From: Oscillospiraceae bacterium
GTDB lineage: Bacteria; Bacillota; Clostridia; Oscillospirales; Acutalibacteraceae
Length of the DNA stretch: 64,000 nucleotides
Direction of reading: 5' to 3'
NCBI GenBank assembly: GCA_022483045.1
Contig: JAKVOA010000001.1
Location: 1,468,501-1,532,500, forward strand
The stretch's first letter is position 1, and every line of letters starts with the position of its first letter. Below are positions 39,904 through 49,099 of the stretch, piece after piece. The translations under genes were made by a program, and so were the position numbers. Under the pieces are notes generated by a model, which ran no database searches, was not told the DNA's origin, and saw only the letters and a list, made by a program, of their open reading frames with translations.

Positions 39904-41592
39904 TTATGCCATATTCTTTTCGTCTTCGCGCAGGGCTTCTGCGCGAATGTCTTTCAGCCGCTTCATCACGTCATTTGTTCCGCGGCCAAAGTAATCGTGC
40001 AAGGTACTGTACTCTGCAAAAAGCTTGTTATAGACTGCGCAGTTTTCCGGAATCGGCTGATAAATTTTGTCTTTGATACGACCCATTGCACGGGCAGCAT
40101 CGTAAATAGAATCATAGCCGCCCTTTTCGGTGCCCGCCGCAACAGAAGCAAAGATAGCAGAACCAAGTGCCGGCCCCTGTTTGGAAGCGGCAATCTTAAT
40201 CGGCATGCCAATGACATCTGCATAAATCTGCATGGTCATCGGGTCTTTCTGAGAAATGCCGCCGGAAGCAAAGAACTCATTGACCGGAACACCGTGTTTC
40301 CGGTAATTTTCAATAATCATGCGCGTGCCATAGGCGGTCGCCTCAATCAGTGCACGGTAAATTTCCCACGGCTTTGTCTGCAGTGTCATACCAAGCATCA
40401 TACCTGTCAAGTCAACATTGACCAGGATACTGCGGTTGCCATTCCACCAATCCAAAGCCACCAGGCCGCTTTCACCGGGCTTTTCCGCAGAAGCTTTCGC
40501 GGCAAGGTACTGGTGAATCTCTTTGCCCTCTTTTTCTGCTTCCTCATAACAGGACTTCGGCAGGCAGTTGTCAATGAACCATGCAAAATGGTCGCCAACA
40601 CAGGACTGGCCCGCTTCATAGCCAAAGTAGCCTGGCATAACGCCGTCTTCTACGACGCCGCACATACCGGGAACCTGGCGCTCTTCTTCGCCCATCATAA
40701 TATGGCAAGTGGAAGTTCCCATAATGGCAAGCATCTTGCCGGGGCCGTCAATGCCAACCGCTGGCACACAGACATGTGCATCTACATTGCCAACAGAGAC
40801 AGCCGTACCCGGGCGCAGGCCTGTCAGCCTTGCTGCCTTTTCGGTAATGACCCCCGCGCGGCGGCCAAGCGGTGTGATATCCCGCGAAAGCTTGTCGTCG
40901 ACTACGTGGCGCAGCCGCGGGTCAAGCGCAGCAAAGAAATCCTCTGACGGATAGCCGGTTTTCTTATTCCATATTTCCTTGTAGCCCGCTGTGCAGGAGT
41001 TGCGCACTTCTTTGCCACACAGCTGCCATACAATCCAGTCAGCTGCTTCAATAAAGCGGTCCATACGGTTATAAATTTCCGGATCCTCGTCGAGAATCTG
41101 CCAAATCTTAGGGACTGTCCATTCAGAAGAAATTTTGCCGCCGTAATTTTTAAGCCACGGCTCATTTCTCTCTTCGGCAATTTTGTTGAGCTGGTTTGCT
41201 TTGTCCTGTGCTGCGTGGTGCTTCCACAGTTTCACGTACGCATGCGGACGGTTTTTGTACTCTGGAAGAAAGCTGAGCGGTGTGCCGTCCTTTAAAACAG
41301 GCAGGACCGTGCAGGCTGTAAAGTCCGTGCCAATGCCAATGATGTCATCTGGGGAAACTCCTGCCTTTTTTATAGCCTCAGGTACCGCGTGACTCAGCAC
41401 GTCCAAATAATCCTGTGCATCCTCCAGTGCCCAGTCGGGTTCCAAAGGTGTTCCATCTGGCAGGGCGGTATCCATGACCGCGTGCGGATATTCATAGACC
41501 GCCGAGGCAATCTCTTTTCCGGTTTTCGCATCCGCCACCAGTGCCCGCCCGGAAAGCGTTCCGTAGTCCACACCAACTACATATTTGCTCAT
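39904..41592 (-). CDS. araB: Ribulokinase
   Basis: Phosphorylates L-ribulose with ATP. The 562-residue FGGY-family kinase opens [20 protein letters not shown] and has [54 protein letters not shown] and [20 protein letters not shown]. It begins the araBDA operon and is divergent from araR across a 330-bp control region. Confidence 0.97.
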   Translation of the reverse strand: MSKYVVGVDYGTLSGRALVADAKTGKEIASAVYEYPHAVMDTALPDGTPLEPDWALEDAQDYLDVLSHAVPEAIKKAGVSPDDIIGIGTDFTACTVLPVLKDGTPLSFLPEYKNRPHAYVKLWKHHAAQDKANQLNKIAEERNEPWLKNYGGKISSEWTVPKIWQILDEDPEIYNRMDRFIEAADWIVWQLCGKEVRNSCTAGYKEIWNKKTGYPSEDFFAALDPRLRHVVDDKLSRDITPLGRRAGVITEKAARLTGLRPGTAVSVGNVDAHVCVPAVGIDGPGKMLAIMGTSTCHIMMGEEERQVPGMCGVVEDGVMPGYFGYEAGQSCVGDHFAWFIDNCLPKSCYEEAEKEGKEIHQYLAAKASAEKPGESGLVALDWWNGNRSILVNVDLTGMMLGMTLQTKPWEIYRALIEATAYGTRMIIENYRKHGVPVNEFFASGGISQKDPMTMQIYADVIGMPIKIAASKQGPALGSAIFASVAAGTEKGGYDSIYDAARAMGRIKDKIYQPIPENCAVYNKLFAEYSTLHDYFGRGTNDVMKRLKDIRAEALREDEKNMA

Positions 41593-41922
41593 CGCACATC
41601 CTCTTTTCTATTTTTCATGTTTTGATACGGTACCGTAACTGCACCGTTGTTTTTCTTGTTTCACTTTAGCATTATCTATACAAAAAGTCAACATATTTTT
41701 TGCCTGTTTCTATACAATTAATGAACAAATATAAGTATCATGTTTTGTATATTTTATAAGTTCACCGTTTATTCTCTATATTTTCTATACTAAATGCTGA
41801 ACATATTTGTAAATTCGTAAATATCATGTAGACAAATTTTCAGAATTGTTGTATAGTAATTTTATTCTAATAAAAAAGCAGACAATTATACTCATCAACC
41901 TGAAAATAAAGAGGAAACGGGC
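41593..41922. promoter_or_regulatory. araB-araR divergent control region with TGAAC half-sites
   Basis: An AT-rich 330-bp region. Three related half-sites are seen: TGAACAAATATAA at 41722, its inverted relative TGAACTTATAAAA (read on the minus strand from 41764), and TGAACATATTTGTAA at 41798. The first two form an imperfect inverted repeat. They are the best candidates for AraR operators; the B. subtilis AraR sites are also AT-rich and contain TTTGT/ACAAA. A -10-like element for araR may be TAATAA near 41868-41873. Confidence 0.5.
41663..41691 (-). promoter_or_regulatory. Candidate araBDA promoter
   Basis: On the minus strand TTGACT (41686-41691) and TAAAGT (41663-41668) are 17 bases apart, about 70 bases before araB. 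The -10 match is weak, as in many regulated promoters. Confidence 0.5.
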
Positions 41923-42990
41923 ATGACCAAAAAATATACAGATATCGCCGCCGACCTGCGCAGCAGAATCAAAGGCGGCGCTTACAGCGAAACTCGAAAG
42001 CTGCCGACAGAGCACGCCTTGGCAGAGCAGTACGGCGCCAACCGGCAGACCATCCGCCACGCGCTGGCTGTCCTGACAGAAGAGGGCTTAATCGAAACAA
42101 AGCAGGGCAGCGGCTCTTATCTTTCCGCACCGCTGCCGGAGCAGGGCCACAGCATTGCGATACTGGCGTCTTACATCAACGACTACATTTTCCCGGCAAT
42201 TCTGCAGGACGCACAGCGTGTCTTTTCAGAAAGCGGCTATGCAACCCTGCTGTACTGCACCGGCAACGAAGTCAGCCGTGAACGCGACATTCTGCTGCAT
42301 ATTCTCGACAATCCCGTCTGCGGCATCTTGGCAGAGGGCACAAAGACCGCGCTGCCAAACCCAAACCTCGATTTGTACCAACGCATTCATTCACTTGGCA
42401 TTCCCATTGTATTTCTGCACGGCGCCTACCCACAGATTAAAGACAGTATCTGCATCTCTGACGATGACTTTGGGGGCGGCTACCTGCTGACAAAGTATCT
42501 GCTGCAGAAAGGGCACAAAAATATCGCCGGCATTTTTAAAAGCGACGATATTCAGGGGCTCAATCGATACAACGGCTATCTTTCTGCTTTTCGAGACAGA
42601 GGCCTGCCCCTGCCGGACTCTAACATCCTTTGGTTTTCTACCAAAGACAAAAGCCGCCTTCTGAAAGACCACGACCTGTCAGTAATCGGGCCCTTTGTCA
42701 ATGCTATACTGCACCGGTGCACCGCCGTAGTCTGTTACAATGATGAAATTGCCTTTTCCTTAATCTCCCTTCTGCAGAAACAGAAAATAAAAATTCCACA
42801 GGAAATGGCCGTTGTCAGCTTTGATGACAGCTACTACAGCGAACTCTCCCCTGTGCGTATCACTTCTTTGGCACACGGCACCCACCATATCGGCAGGCTG
42901 GCCGCCAAGGCTCTGATTGACACCATGAAAGGAACCCCGGCAAAGTCCCTCGCGGTTTCCTGGAAACTGATTGAAAAAGAAAGCTGCTAA
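41923..42990 (+). CDS. araR: AraR-type transcriptional repressor (GntR DNA-binding domain, LacI-type sensor)
   Basis: AraR represses arabinose genes and is released by L-arabinose. The 355-residue protein has a GntR winged helix at about 1-70 (RKLPTEHALAEQYGANRQTI, then TEEGLIETKQGSGSYL) and a periplasmic-binding-protein-like effector domain (HSIAILASYINDYIFPAIL, ICISDDDFGGGYLLTKYLLQ, AVVCYNDEIAFSLI, VVSFDDSYYSELSPVRITSL). This GntR-LacI chimera is the hallmark of AraR. It is transcribed divergently from araBDA. The ATG follows AAAGAGGAAACGGGC. Confidence 0.93.
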   Translation: MTKKYTDIAADLRSRIKGGAYSETRKLPTEHALAEQYGANRQTIRHALAVLTEEGLIETKQGSGSYLSAPLPEQGHSIAILASYINDYIFPAILQDAQRVFSESGYATLLYCTGNEVSRERDILLHILDNPVCGILAEGTKTALPNPNLDLYQRIHSLGIPIVFLHGAYPQIKDSICISDDDFGGGYLLTKYLLQKGHKNIAGIFKSDDIQGLNRYNGYLSAFRDRGLPLPDSNILWFSTKDKSRLLKDHDLSVIGPFVNAILHRCTAVVCYNDEIAFSLISLLQKQKIKIPQEMAVVSFDDSYYSELSPVRITSLAHGTHHIGRLAAKALIDTMKGTPAKSLAVSWKLIEKESC

Positions 42991-43009
42991 AAGCAGCACT
43001 CCTGCACAG

Positions 43010-43050
43010 CAAAAGGCCGCTCCTGAAACTTCTCAGGGGCGGCCTTTTTG
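43010..43050. terminator. Bidirectional terminator between araR and the GH51 gene
   Basis: The arms AAAAGGCCGC(T)CCTGA and TCAGG(G)GCGGCCTTTTT pair with a short ACTTC loop. The two flanks are A- and T-rich so it serves both converging genes. Confidence 0.9.
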
Positions 43051-43101
43051 TTGGTTTTCGTGCAAAAGCAGCTGCGTCGCAGCAGCATTTGGTTTTTGCT
43101 T

Positions 43102-44574
43102 TTAGTCTACTGTCAACTCTATGACACTGCAGCGGGGCATGCTAAAGGAAAGTGTATCCCCGTTCACCTGAATCTCTGAGAAATCAGCCGGCTGCACCGC
43201 ATCGGGTTCTTCAAATGTGTTGTGCCGGTGCATCTCACCCGAAAGGATTCTGGCCTTGACATGCTGGAACGGCTTAGAGAGAATTCTGCACTTGATTTCA
43301 TCTGCATTTGTGCAGGAAACATTGGCCGCCGTAATGTGCAGCGTGCCCTTTCCATCTTCAGAAGCGGAAACGCTGATTTGCGGGACCTTGTCCTTTTCAC
43401 TGCCCACGCTGTCTGCCTGTACAAAAGAGCCCACCAAAGTGGCATTTTGATGTGCCTGATACAAATCGAAAACATGATAAGTAGGTGTCAAAATTATCTG
43501 ACTGCCCTTGGTCAGCAGAACTGCCTGCAGTACATTGACCATCTGCGCAATATTTGCCATAACCACACGGTCGCTGTGCTGATTGAAAATATTGAGCGTG
43601 ACAGCGGCAACCAGTGCATCGCGCATTGTGTTCTGCTGATAAAGGAACCCTGGATTGGTCCCCGGCTCCACATCAAACCATGTGCCCCACTCATCAACCA
43701 CCAGACCGACACGGTGCTCCGGGTCGTAGCGGTTCATGATTTCCGTATGGTTGCGGATTAAATCTTCCATATGCAGGGCTTTTTGAATCGTTTCGTAGTA
43801 CTCGGCTTCATCAAAGAGCAGAGCAGAGCCTTTGTGCTCCCACTCCCCGGGAATGGTGTAGTAGTGAAGAGAAATGGCGTCTAAAAATGGCGCTGCACTC
43901 TTCATAACTTTGTCCATCCAGTTATAGTCGTCTACATTCGGGCCGCAGGCAATGCGAAACAGCTTATTGCTGCCGAAATCATGTGCAAAAGCGGTGTATC
44001 TGCGGTAAAGGTCCGCATAGTACTCAGGGCGCATGTGGCCGCCATTGCCCCAGTTTTCATTGCCGAAGCAGAAGTATCGCACACCCCAGGGGTCGGTGCG
44101 GCCGTTCTTTTTGCGCAGCTCAGTCATAGGGGAAATGCCGTCAAAATTCAGGTATTCCACCCACTCGCTCAGCTCCTGTACCGTGCCGGAACCAACGTTG
44201 CCGTTGATATACGGTTCGCACCCAACTTCATCGCAGAAATCGAGAAACTCATGCGTGCCGAAAGAGTTGTCCTCAGTCACGCCTCCCCAGTTGGTATTTA
44301 CCATTTTGCGCCGGGTTTCTTTGGGGCCTATGCCGTCTTTCCAGTGATATTCTTCCGCGAAGCAGCCACCGGGCCAGCGCAGAACCGGCACATGGATTTT
44401 CCGCAGGGCGTCAATCACATCTCTGCGCACACCGTTTACATTCGGAATTTTAGACTGCGGCCCGACATACAGGCCGTCATAAATGCAGTGTCCCAAGTGC
44501 TCAGAAAACTGCCCGTAAATGTTTTTGTTGATTTTTGATTTTCGGTCTGCAGTGTTAATTACAAGAGTACTCAT
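43102..44574 (-). CDS. Alpha-L-arabinofuranosidase, GH51 (first copy)
   Basis: Cleaves terminal alpha-L-arabinofuranosyl residues from arabinan or arabinoxylan oligosaccharides. The 490-residue protein is a GH51-type enzyme with the acid/base Glu173 in [11 protein letters not shown] and the nucleophile Glu295 in [10 protein letters not shown], followed by a beta-sandwich C-terminal domain. The start reads [16 protein letters not shown]. There is no signal peptide, so it acts in the cytoplasm on imported oligosaccharides. It shares one base with the stop codon of the regulator gene upstream (TAATG), suggesting translational coupling. It differs clearly from the second GH51 protein nearby, so substrate preferences may differ. 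Confidence 0.95.
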   Translation of the reverse strand: MSTLVINTADRKSKINKNIYGQFSEHLGHCIYDGLYVGPQSKIPNVNGVRRDVIDALRKIHVPVLRWPGGCFAEEYHWKDGIGPKETRRKMVNTNWGGVTEDNSFGTHEFLDFCDEVGCEPYINGNVGSGTVQELSEWVEYLNFDGISPMTELRKKNGRTDPWGVRYFCFGNENWGNGGHMRPEYYADLYRRYTAFAHDFGSNKLFRIACGPNVDDYNWMDKVMKSAAPFLDAISLHYYTIPGEWEHKGSALLFDEAEYYETIQKALHMEDLIRNHTEIMNRYDPEHRVGLVVDEWGTWFDVEPGTNPGFLYQQNTMRDALVAAVTLNIFNQHSDRVVMANIAQMVNVLQAVLLTKGSQIILTPTYHVFDLYQAHQNATLVGSFVQADSVGSEKDKVPQISVSASEDGKGTLHITAANVSCTNADEIKCRILSKPFQHVKARILSGEMHRHNTFEEPDAVQPADFSEIQVNGDTLSFSMPRCSVIELTVD

Positions 44575-45533
44575 TACTTTTGTTTCCTTTCGACAGCGGC
44601 CTCCTCTTCTTTTGCAGGAGGAACCGTATCATAAATCACATGAAGCTTAATATCCTGATTGTAGTTGCCAAAACCGTGGCCAAACAGAGTCATGCCGCCG
44701 GCGTGAACAGCATTGGAAGGAGCCGCAATACGGAAGCGAAACTCGCTGTTTTTATTCAGCCCAAGGCTCTGCAGCGTAACGGGCGATATCATAATGCCAT
44801 CGACAAAAGAACCCATGCGGTTTACCGTCAGCAGAATCAGCAGCCCGTACTGGTTGAGGTTTGGCGCCCACCAGTCCGGTGTATAAAGTCCGCGGATATC
44901 GCCAAAATCGCCAGGACTGGTCCAGCTGCCAAGCAGGGTATCATTTAAGTAAAAACTGATATCACTAGGCCAATTGTTGCAGTAGCCGGGCGCCTCTGAA
45001 CTGATTTCCATCGACATCTGAATCTCTGTAGGGTATTGCCCGTCCTGCAGATAATTGGGCAGACGATACTCAACATACCCCGAATTGAGCCAAAGAATAC
45101 TTGCCTTTACTCTTTCTGGGTCGTCGAAGTAACGCGGGTCGTCCAGTACGCCAATCATCTTTGAGGCAGTTGCAATTCCGCAGGTCGGCTGTACTTTATA
45201 AGAAGTAAACTGGCCGATCGGCATTTCTGCAAAATAAATATTGTCAGAGTCAAAGTGTTCCCCAAGCGAAATGGAAAAATTATTTTCTTTCAGGTAGCAG
45301 ACTTTGCGGGCCTCTTTCTGCCCATGGACCTGCTTTACTTCTACCAAATCCGCTTTAGAGAGGATCTTCATATTCTGTGTAATCGCCGCGCGGGTTACTC
45401 CCATTGCCACGGCTAAATCATTCAGGCTGATCCCCTTGTTTTTGTAAATACACTGCAGCATATCGACCCGCAGCTCTGAACTAAGCGCTTTACAAAAGGA
45501 AACCGTGTCCTCTTTATTTAGATACTCACGCAT
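44574..45533 (-). CDS. Winged-helix one-component regulator with a beta-rich C-terminal region
   Basis: A 319-residue protein with an ArsR/MarR-like winged helix at about 1-80 ([20 protein letters not shown], then [20 protein letters not shown]) joined to about 220 residues rich in aromatic and Gly/Asn residues ([39 protein letters not shown]) that look like a beta-sandwich or carbohydrate-binding fold, then a charged tail ([15 protein letters not shown]). No metal-binding cysteine motif is apparent in the DNA-binding half. Sitting between two arabinofuranosidase genes in a sugar-import operon, it probably senses a sugar and controls that operon; this is inference. Its identity beyond the winged helix is not recognised. 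Confidence 0.78.
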   Translation of the reverse strand: MREYLNKEDTVSFCKALSSELRVDMLQCIYKNKGISLNDLAVAMGVTRAAITQNMKILSKADLVEVKQVHGQKEARKVCYLKENNFSISLGEHFDSDNIYFAEMPIGQFTSYKVQPTCGIATASKMIGVLDDPRYFDDPERVKASILWLNSGYVEYRLPNYLQDGQYPTEIQMSMEISSEAPGYCNNWPSDISFYLNDTLLGSWTSPGDFGDIRGLYTPDWWAPNLNQYGLLILLTVNRMGSFVDGIMISPVTLQSLGLNKNSEFRFRIAAPSNAVHAGGMTLFGHGFGNYNQDIKLHVIYDTVPPAKEEEAAVERKQK

Positions 45534-45639
45534 TTTTGTCTTTCACCTTTCCTGTCAAACTAAAGAAATTGTAACATAAGCGTCTACAGGCTTCTACATG
45601 AATATCCAACAAATTTTGCTCTATAAATTTAGAGTTTTA

Positions 45640-47124
45640 TTAATTAACCTGGAAGCAAAAAACATGGTAAGACTGCGCCGGCAGCACAGCAGAAAAGCTC
45701 TCTGCCTTTTCGCCGGAAACCGGCACGGACACCGGCTTTACCGCCTCTGGGTTTTCAAAGGTATTGACCGCGCCCAGGCTTCCCTGCATGCAGTAGTGCT
45801 GCTTCATTTCTACTTTTCCAAAGGAACGCAGATTTATATCTAGCTTAAGTTCATCAGAAGCAATATTCAGCGCAAAAACTGTGACACGCTTCTCTGCTTC
45901 CTGGTACACAACACTCTGCTGCAAAAGCGGCGTATCGCCGTACTTGCTTTCTTCACACGGAACCGACACAACCGGCTTCAGCACTGTCCCGCGGCCATAT
46001 CTGGACATAAACATAAAGGGATAGAAAATGCTTTGCCGAATTGCCGCACCGCCCTTTTTCGTAAAGATTGGCGCAATGACATTGACCAACTGCGCAAGAC
46101 ACGCAATCTTTACACGGTCCGCATGGTTGAGCAGAGTCATGCTCAAGCCAGAAAAGACAAGTGCATCCAGCAGAGAATAGTGATCCTCCAAAATATGCGG
46201 TGCTTCCTGCCACGGATGCGGCTCCTGCTTTTTCTGGTACCAAACATTCCACTCATCAAACGAGAAACAGATGTCTTTACTGCCCCGCTTCAGTGCCCGC
46301 ACATAATCGGCTGTGCCCTCCAGGGTATGAATAAATTTATCCATATCTACAAAAGACGCCAGAAAATCAAAGTCACTGCCTTCGTTTTCATAGTAGCGGT
46401 GCAGAGAAAGATAATCGACATAGTCATAGGTGTACTCCATGACTTTTCTGTCCCACTCGGGGTAGGTTTTCTGCAAAGTCGATGCACTGCCGCAGGCAAC
46501 CAGCTGTAATTCCGGATCAATCCACTTCATGATTTTGGCTGCTTCTACAGCTTTTTTGCCATAGTCGTCTGCATCCAAGTGGCAAATCTGCCACTCTCCG
46601 TCCATTTCATTGCCAATGCACCACAGTTTAATATCCAGCGGATCTTTGTGTCCGTTCTGTGCGCGCAGGTCACTCCAGTAGGTTCCGCCCGGATAGTTGC
46701 AGTACTCCACCAGCTGGCCGGCGTCTTTGGGGGTACCCGTGCCCATATTGACGGCGCCCATAATCTGTGTACCGGCTTTTTTAGACCAATCGTAAAACTC
46801 ATCGATTCCGAACTGGTTGCTCTCAACTGTGTGCCAGGCAAGGTCCAGTCTTCTGGGGCGGTCGCCGCGGGGGCCAATTCCGTCTTTCCAGTCATACCCC
46901 GAAAGGAAGTTGCCGCCGGGATAGCGAATATTAGAAACACCAAGCTCGCGGACCAGCTGCAGAACGTCTTTCCTAAAGCCCTGTTCGTCGGCCTCAGGGT
47001 GACCCGGCTCATAAATGCCGCCGTAAATAGCTCTGCCCAAATGCTCTAAAAAGGAACTAAACAGGCGGTCGTCTACATCTGCTATACGAAAATCTTTTTC
47101 GATGTGCAATTTTGCATTTTTCAT
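45640..47124 (-). CDS. Alpha-L-arabinofuranosidase, GH51 (second copy)
   Basis: Second GH51 enzyme, 494 residues, opening MKNAKLHIEKDFRIADVDDR, with SFLEHLGRAIYGGIYEPGHP, the acid/base Glu173 in CIGNEMDGEWQI, the nucleophile Glu291 in FSFDEWNVWY, and a C-terminal beta domain. No signal peptide. It is closer to the AbfA/Xsa type of Bacillus and Geobacillus than the first copy, judged by eye. The ATG at 47124 follows AGGAGGTATCATTTA; it lies 62 bases after the permease gene and is the fourth gene of the import operon. Confidence 0.95.
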   Translation of the reverse strand: MKNAKLHIEKDFRIADVDDRLFSSFLEHLGRAIYGGIYEPGHPEADEQGFRKDVLQLVRELGVSNIRYPGGNFLSGYDWKDGIGPRGDRPRRLDLAWHTVESNQFGIDEFYDWSKKAGTQIMGAVNMGTGTPKDAGQLVEYCNYPGGTYWSDLRAQNGHKDPLDIKLWCIGNEMDGEWQICHLDADDYGKKAVEAAKIMKWIDPELQLVACGSASTLQKTYPEWDRKVMEYTYDYVDYLSLHRYYENEGSDFDFLASFVDMDKFIHTLEGTADYVRALKRGSKDICFSFDEWNVWYQKKQEPHPWQEAPHILEDHYSLLDALVFSGLSMTLLNHADRVKIACLAQLVNVIAPIFTKKGGAAIRQSIFYPFMFMSRYGRGTVLKPVVSVPCEESKYGDTPLLQQSVVYQEAEKRVTVFALNIASDELKLDINLRSFGKVEMKQHYCMQGSLGAVNTFENPEAVKPVSVPVSGEKAESFSAVLPAQSYHVFCFQVN

Positions 47125-47186
47125 TAAATGATACCTCCTCATTGGCAAGGAAAATTTTAATCATGCGAATTTTGGCGCCTGTCTTT

Positions 47187-48077
47187 TTAGCCTTTTACAG
47201 CGCCTGCTGTCATTCCCTGGATGAGGAACTTCTGGAAGATAAGGAAGATGATGAACAGCGGGATAATGGAGAAGATAGAGCCGGCGATTAGCATATCATA
47301 GTTGTTTCCGTACGGCGTAAGCAGTGTATTCAAGCCGATAGGAAGCGTGAATTTGTCGGCGCTGCGGAAAACCAGCATTGGCCACAGCACGTTGTTCCAG
47401 GAACCCATGGTGCACAGGATTGCCATAGAGGCAAATGCAGGCTTTGTAATCGGCATCATAATTTTTACGCTGATGCCGTACTCGGTGCAGCCATCAATAC
47501 GGGCTGCGTCCAGCAGGTCTCGCGGCAGGCCAATCATGTACTGCCGGAAAAAGAAGATTGTCGATGCACCGCAGACACCGGGCAGGATCACACCCATTGC
47601 GTTGTCGATTAAATTCATGCCGATAATCTCTTTGTACAGTGGAAGCATCAGAATTTCAAACGGGACCATCATGGTTGCAATGACCAAAAAGAACAGCAGG
47701 TTTCTACCCTTGAAGTCATACATAGACAGACCGTAGGCAACAAAGTAGCAGATGAAAAGCGTAAGGACAACAGTGATTGCTGTCAGCATCAAGCTGTTCG
47801 TAAACCATGTGAAATAAGCACTGCCGCCGGTAAACAATTCGATGTAGTTGTTAAAAGACATGTTGGTAAAATCCGCACTGAAATTCAGGCCATAGCGCAT
47901 CAGCAGCTGGCCAGGGCGGAAAGACGAAATCAGAGCGGCAATCAGCGGCCCAAGGGTAAAAACTGCCTGAATGAGGAAAACGAGGAAGATACAAACGCCG
48001 CAGACCACTCTATGTACAGGGTGCTTCTGTTTTTTAGGTGCTTCGGTTACGGGAGTCACTTTTTCTGTTTTTGCCAT
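47187..48077 (-). CDS. araQ: ABC sugar transporter permease (AraQ/MalG type)
   Basis: Inner-membrane permease of a carbohydrate uptake-1 ABC importer. The 296-residue protein has six hydrophobic segments and the EAA loop LLDAARIDGCTEYGISVKIM, which docks the ATPase. An in-frame GTG five codons upstream sits one base from GGAG, too close, so the ATG at 48077 is preferred. It lies 7 bases after the partner permease. No ATPase gene is in the operon; a shared MsmX/UgpC-type ATPase is expected elsewhere. Confidence 0.92.
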   Translation of the reverse strand: MAKTEKVTPVTEAPKKQKHPVHRVVCGVCIFLVFLIQAVFTLGPLIAALISSFRPGQLLMRYGLNFSADFTNMSFNNYIELFTGGSAYFTWFTNSLMLTAITVVLTLFICYFVAYGLSMYDFKGRNLLFFLVIATMMVPFEILMLPLYKEIIGMNLIDNAMGVILPGVCGASTIFFFRQYMIGLPRDLLDAARIDGCTEYGISVKIMMPITKPAFASMAILCTMGSWNNVLWPMLVFRSADKFTLPIGLNTLLTPYGNNYDMLIAGSIFSIIPLFIIFLIFQKFLIQGMTAGAVKG

Positions 48078-48084
48078 TGTCCTA

Positions 48085-48981
48085 TCAGTCACTCTCCTTC
48101 TTGAAAGTACCGCTGAGCACCAGCTGTATGGTATTGATAATCAGTGCAATAACCAGCAACACCAAACCAACAGCAGAAGCATACCCGAACTGGTTCTTTT
48201 CAATACCTCTTCTGTACAAGTACCCGACGATTGTCAGGCCAATATCCTGCGGAGAACTATTGCCAGACCACAACATCATGCTTTCCATAAACATGGAGAG
48301 GCCGGCGTAAATGCTGATGGTAATAACATAAACAGTGGTCGGCTTTAAAAGCGGGAAGGTAATATAGATGAACTTCTGCCATGCGTTTGCACCGTCAATG
48401 CTTGCCGCCTCGTAAAGGGACTCATCAATGGCATTGAGGCCGGCGATAAAGTACAGCATGTTTACGCCCATCCAGCGCCAACACGCCAGCAGCAGCAGTG
48501 CAAACAGGCCCGTCGAATCATTCTTTAGCCAAGCGGTCGCCTGCCCGCCAAAGAAAGTAAGGATCTGGTTCATGCCGGCTTCTTCGTTTTCAGAAAACAG
48601 CAGGCGGAAAATGATGCCAGCAACCACGACACTGGTCAGTGCCGGCAGATACATGATGGACTTAAACACAGTTTTGCATTTTGCAAATTTGCTGTTGAGC
48701 ATGACAGCGAAAATCATGGGCAGCGGAATCAGCAAGATGAGGGTCCACAGCATGTAGCGAAAGCTGTGGAAAATAGCCAGCTGGAAAGTTTTATCTGACA
48801 GCAGCTTCTGGTAGTTGTGCAGGCCAACAAAGGTTGTGCTGCCCGGCTGAATGTTTTGGAAACTCATAACGATCGTACTGCAGAAAGGATAAATCCAAAA
48901 GATACAGAAACTCAGGATAAATGGCAGTACAAAAATATACGGCGCCGTTTTTTGGCTGTATAAAAACTTTTTAACCTTCAC
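48085..48981 (-). CDS. araP: ABC sugar transporter permease (AraP/MalF type)
   Basis: Partner permease of the importer, 298 residues, with six hydrophobic segments and the EAA loop YEAASIDGANAWQKFIYITF. It opens MKVKKFLYSQKTAPYIFVLP, typical of carbohydrate uptake-1 permeases. It follows the binding-protein gene after 118 bases that contain an internal terminator, so permeases should be made in smaller amount than the binding protein. Confidence 0.92.
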   Translation of the reverse strand: MKVKKFLYSQKTAPYIFVLPFILSFCIFWIYPFCSTIVMSFQNIQPGSTTFVGLHNYQKLLSDKTFQLAIFHSFRYMLWTLILLIPLPMIFAVMLNSKFAKCKTVFKSIMYLPALTSVVVAGIIFRLLFSENEEAGMNQILTFFGGQATAWLKNDSTGLFALLLLACWRWMGVNMLYFIAGLNAIDESLYEAASIDGANAWQKFIYITFPLLKPTTVYVITISIYAGLSMFMESMMLWSGNSSPQDIGLTIVGYLYRRGIEKNQFGYASAVGLVLLVIALIINTIQLVLSGTFKKESD

Positions 48982-49027
48982 GGTAATGCCTCCAGTCGCA
49001 ACAAGGGATTTGTCATAGTTATAAAAA

Positions 49028-49073
49028 GGGCAGGCTGTCTAATATATGGCATCCTGACAGCCTGCTCTTTAAA
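49028..49073 (-). terminator. Intra-operon terminator between the binding protein and permease genes
   Basis: On the minus strand the arms GAGCAGGCTGTC and GACAGCCTGCCC pair around a 19-base loop and are followed by TTTTTATAA. It lies 28 bases past the binding-protein stop, where partial termination or 3'-end protection would give excess binding protein over permease. Confidence 0.85.
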
Positions 49074-49099
49074 AGATCATGTATGCAGGAATCAAGAAG

